Source: Tritrichomonas foetus (Eukaryota; Parabasalia; Tritrichomonadida; Tritrichomonadidae). From it: DNA of 64,000 bases. The stretch is taken from positions 30,281 through 94,280 of the forward strand of contig MLAK01000412.1 in assembly GCA_001839685.1 (NCBI GenBank). Reading direction: 5' to 3'. Below, piece by piece: positions 61,329 through 64,000 of this stretch. Both the position numbers and the translations under genes were made by a program. The notes beneath the pieces were generated by a model, which was given only the letters and a program-made list of their open reading frames with translations, was not told where the DNA came from and ran no database searches. How positions within the stretch are numbered: position 1 is the stretch's first letter; every line of letters starts with the position of its first letter.

Positions 61329-61596
61329 ATGACTTTTGATATTTTATACAATGCGATTAAATTATAAAATCATGGGTCTTCGTACGAAATGATTCATTAT
61401 TGTTGATGCAAAAAATTGAAGTTTGAAATAGTTGACTATTTAATTTATTGTTGGGAAATGTATCTTGACTTCACGCAAAACAACATCAACTAAGCTCACA
61501 GAACAATGTTTATGATGACTAATTTGGGAAAAATAATATTGCCAGTTATATGACCATTTATCAATAGAACCATTCAGAATAGTCAATTTTTCACAT
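61094..61596. other. Intergenic after palindrome
   Basis: The first 235 bp belong to the palindrome arm. The rest is AT-rich spacer ending in the Inr-like TTTTTCACAT just before the RCC1 ATG. Confidence 0.55.
61591..61596 (+). promoter_or_regulatory. Initiator-like TCACAT at RCC1 gene start
   Basis: TCACAT directly abuts the ATG at 61597. It matches the trichomonad initiator (TCA, C/T, A/T) and implies an extremely short 5' leader. Confidence 0.45.
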
Positions 61597-63714
61597 ATGG
61601 ATTTTGATGATATAATATCTCCCACGCGTCCTAATCCTGGGTTTCGATACCTCGTTTCTGTGGGAGAAGGTGAAAGTGGTCAACTAGGCAGAGATGGTAT
61701 GCCTTTTAAAGCAATGAAAATTGATGATCCTAAAATGGTCAATTTTGGTGCTAATAATGTTATTGATTTCTCTGCAGGTGAAAATTTTGCTGTTGCAATA
61801 GTTGATAGTGGTAGTGCTTTTGGATGGGGATGTAACAGAGAAGGACAATTTGGCCATAGTTTTCATGGAGTCTTAAAACGGCCAATATTAATTGATAACC
61901 TATATCATCACAAAATACAACAAGTTTCATGTGGAAACAAGCACACTGCATTTTTATTATCTAATGGAGATGTTCTTCTTGCTTTTAAGAAAACTATAAA
62001 ACAAGTGAAAGTTCCAGAAAAAATTAAATTTGTTTCATGCGGTTTTAATTCCACATTTTGCATTGGTGTTAGTGGAATTATATATAAAATAAAGAACAAA
62101 GAATTCCAAGAAGTTTCTAGGTATCAATTAGGAAATCCTGCCAAAATGATAACATGCGGTGAATTTTTTGCAGTAGCAATTACTGAGGATGGTGAAGCTT
62201 TTGGACTTGGCTCAGTTTATGAAACAGACAACAATGATGATGATTCATTTAATGATCGTTTTTATCGAATTCAAAGTCTTCAATTAGAACAAATCACTTT
62301 GGTTTCTGCTAATCGAGATTATTGTTTAGCACTTAATGTAAAAGGTTCGGTTTTTGGTTGGGGCGAAAATGACTTCCACCAAATAGGAATCCCAAAAGTT
62401 AACCTATATCAATTTGAAAGAGTTGTGATAAAAACGAATCCCAGAATAGTCAGTGTTTCTGCAGGAAGATTTCATTCGATTTTTATTGATGAAAATGGTG
62501 GAATGTGGGCAAGTGGAGATTCAGGAAAAGGTGAGACTTTTGAAGAATTTCATAAAATTATAGATAAGCCACAATTTTGTGAAAAATTCATGGCCAAAAA
62601 AAATCAAGCTTTACGAGTTTCATGTGGAATGTCTTTTTCGCTTGTATATGTTTTAAATTATGAAAAAGAACCCCTGTATCATCAATATCCATTGAATAAA
62701 AACTTTGAAACAGAATGTGCTCGTCTTGAAACTGATAACTCCTATCTTCGTAACACAATTCGAGATTTAATATCTTCACTTGAGAATTTAACAAATAGAT
62801 TTTCACAAATTAGACAGGCAAATTTAAGACAAGAAGAAGAAATAGAGAACCTCAAGCAGAGTTTAAATACAGAAAGAACTCAAAATGCAGTTTGTTCATT
62901 TGATAGTACTTATGATACGACAGAAGATGTTGATGATTATAGAATGAAGGTTACAATTCAATATTCATTATTAAAATTTAAAGAGCCTGATATTTTAAAT
63001 GATTTTTCTAAAAAATACAATCCATTGTTTAACATTCAAAGCCTAATTTTCATTCCGTATATTGGAATAGACTCAATTCAAAATGGTGTGTTAATTCGAT
63101 ATTTCTCTGATGATTACAGCTTATCAAATCAATATTTATTACACTCACTATCGGATTTAGAAAAAAGTATTGTTATTTCTGAAATTGCATTTACAATGAA
63201 ACTTCTTCATTCTGATAATATTTATCATGGATGTCTCAATATTAATCATTTATATTTATTTGCAAATAAAATTGTTCGTATTTCTCATTTTGGATTCGAT
63301 GCATTCAATAAATACAAATCTGTTTCTACCGATCTGCAAGTCTTTCTTCCGCCTGATGCGTTTGATGAAAATGTTGATTACCTAAAAGTTGATGTTTATT
63401 CGTTTGCAGTCCTTGCCAGATATATTTTGACTGGCCTTCCAGATTCCCTTCCAATCAATGCATCTGAGCCTTTTGTGAAGATGATTCATCAATGCCAACT
63501 TCCTGATCCAAGTCAAAGGCCTTCTTTCGACAATATTTGCTCACTTCTCGAACAAAATAATTATTTGATTCTCAATAATGTCAATGAATCTATTGTAATC
63601 AAAAATAAATTAGATTTTATGAAAAGTAGTCATACCTTACAACGTGTTACTGATGAAGAACACCAGAGTGAAGTGAAAACTTCATGGCAGGACTTGGTGA
63701 TTGGCGAAATCTAA
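61597..63714 (+). CDS. RCC1-repeat protein with C-terminal pseudokinase
   Basis: 705 residues. Residues about 15-350 are an RCC1-type propeller with repeats such as FAVAIVDSGSAFGWGCNREG and YCLALNVKGSVFGWGENDFH and the VSCG strings between blades. A coiled coil follows (about 362-425). A protein-kinase-like domain occupies about 440-660: the catalytic loop is replaced by YHGCLNINH (H544-G-C, no HRD Asp or usual Asn) and DFG by HFG (564-566), while the DVYSFAVLARYILTG and DPSQRPSF helices remain. It should therefore bind rather than phosphorylate. RCC1 propellers often act on GTPases or bind chromatin. A scaffold role is inferred; the partner is unknown. Confidence 0.8.
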   Translation: MDFDDIISPTRPNPGFRYLVSVGEGESGQLGRDGMPFKAMKIDDPKMVNFGANNVIDFSAGENFAVAIVDSGSAFGWGCNREGQFGHSFHGVLKRPILIDNLYHHKIQQVSCGNKHTAFLLSNGDVLLAFKKTIKQVKVPEKIKFVSCGFNSTFCIGVSGIIYKIKNKEFQEVSRYQLGNPAKMITCGEFFAVAITEDGEAFGLGSVYETDNNDDDSFNDRFYRIQSLQLEQITLVSANRDYCLALNVKGSVFGWGENDFHQIGIPKVNLYQFERVVIKTNPRIVSVSAGRFHSIFIDENGGMWASGDSGKGETFEEFHKIIDKPQFCEKFMAKKNQALRVSCGMSFSLVYVLNYEKEPLYHQYPLNKNFETECARLETDNSYLRNTIRDLISSLENLTNRFSQIRQANLRQEEEIENLKQSLNTERTQNAVCSFDSTYDTTEDVDDYRMKVTIQYSLLKFKEPDILNDFSKKYNPLFNIQSLIFIPYIGIDSIQNGVLIRYFSDDYSLSNQYLLHSLSDLEKSIVISEIAFTMKLLHSDNIYHGCLNINHLYLFANKIVRISHFGFDAFNKYKSVSTDLQVFLPPDAFDENVDYLKVDVYSFAVLARYILTGLPDSLPINASEPFVKMIHQCQLPDPSQRPSFDNICSLLEQNNYLILNNVNESIVIKNKLDFMKSSHTLQRVTDEEHQSEVKTSWQDLVIGEI

Positions 63715-64000
63715 ATACTTCATTGAAATTAGTCCAAACAAACTATTACATTAAGATTTTTTCAATGAAAGAATATGTATATTAATTTATATTTAATGAA
63801 ATTGTTTAGTCAATGCAAATTGTTAAAATGAAAAGGAAATCTGAATTCAAAAATGGAGGCCACTCCAGCTTCAATTTCAAAAATAAAGGAAATAAATCTA
63901 TACATTGAAATTGTTTAGTAAAAACATATAAATTTAATAATAAATAAATAATATAATAATTACGCTTCACCATTCATTTGAACATTATATTTTCTTAAAA
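63715..64000. other. Right-edge noncoding
   Basis: 286 bp, AT-rich with repeated AATAAA-type strings, presumably the 3' flank of the RCC1-pseudokinase gene. Nothing else seen. Confidence 0.5.

Noticed and set aside
1..64000. tRNA, rRNA or CRISPR loci
   Set aside because: No T-loop consensus with cloverleaf pairing, no rRNA-like conserved segments and no regularly spaced repeats were seen.

Overview
This looks like eukaryotic protist DNA, most likely from a parabasalid (trichomonad), with Tritrichomonas the best guess. It is visibly AT-rich. Every gene reads as one uninterrupted ORF in the standard code, genes are dense on both strands, and many start codons have a TCA a few bases upstream, like the trichomonad initiator element. 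The protein set is eukaryotic: BEACH, COG3, VPS45, HECT, PACRG, NatB and karyopherin. There are also bacterial-looking enzymes (a YxjG-type methyltransferase and a small cupin). The species is inferred; no database search was possible.

Layout. 0.5-5 kb: NatB catalytic subunit (NAA20), a TRAPP-like protein, a HEN1-type small-RNA methyltransferase and tryptophanyl-tRNA synthetase; the last two are divergent across about 100 bp. 5.4-12.8 kb: VPS45, an unknown helical-repeat protein, PACRG, a partial PACRG duplicate behind a single N (probably an assembly fault at a 17-bp minisatellite), and a DMT transporter. 14-26 kb: WDR11-like propeller protein, a TRIP12-like HECT ligase with a Gln-rich minisatellite and a 141-N gap inside its catalytic domain, and a half-size ABCA transporter. 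26-38 kb: sparser, with small unknown proteins, a YxjG-like enzyme, a diacylglycerol kinase with a large Asn/Gln/Ser insert, a coiled-coil protein and a Ser/Thr kinase, separated by noncoding stretches of 1.0-1.4 kb. 38.7-58.9 kb: a 2642-residue BEACH-WD40 protein, an ER Hsp110/GRP170-like chaperone, a decayed ORF, a tetraspanin-like protein, a karyopherin, an HP1-like chromodomain/chromoshadow protein, an unknown basic protein and COG3. 59-64 kb: a perfect 690-bp inverted repeat with two identical head-to-head cupin genes around a 908-N gap, then an RCC1-coiled coil-pseudokinase protein.

Functional themes. Membrane traffic dominates (VPS45, COG3, TRAPP-like, WDR11-like, BEACH). Other themes are chromatin and small RNA (HP1-like, HEN1), the flagellum (PACRG), protein quality control (HECT, GRP170-like) and signalling (kinase, pseudokinase, DGK). 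I see no operon, CRISPR array, rRNA or tRNA gene, and no convincing autonomous transposon. Three N runs (10905, 22133-22273, 59731-60638) all sit at repeats, so the sequence is least reliable there. I found no clearly new multi-gene system. The best leads are the cupin palindrome, the RCC1-pseudokinase, the HECT ligase with a repeat inside its catalytic fold, the HP1/HEN1 pair, and a shared upstream GGCCAAAATATG motif.
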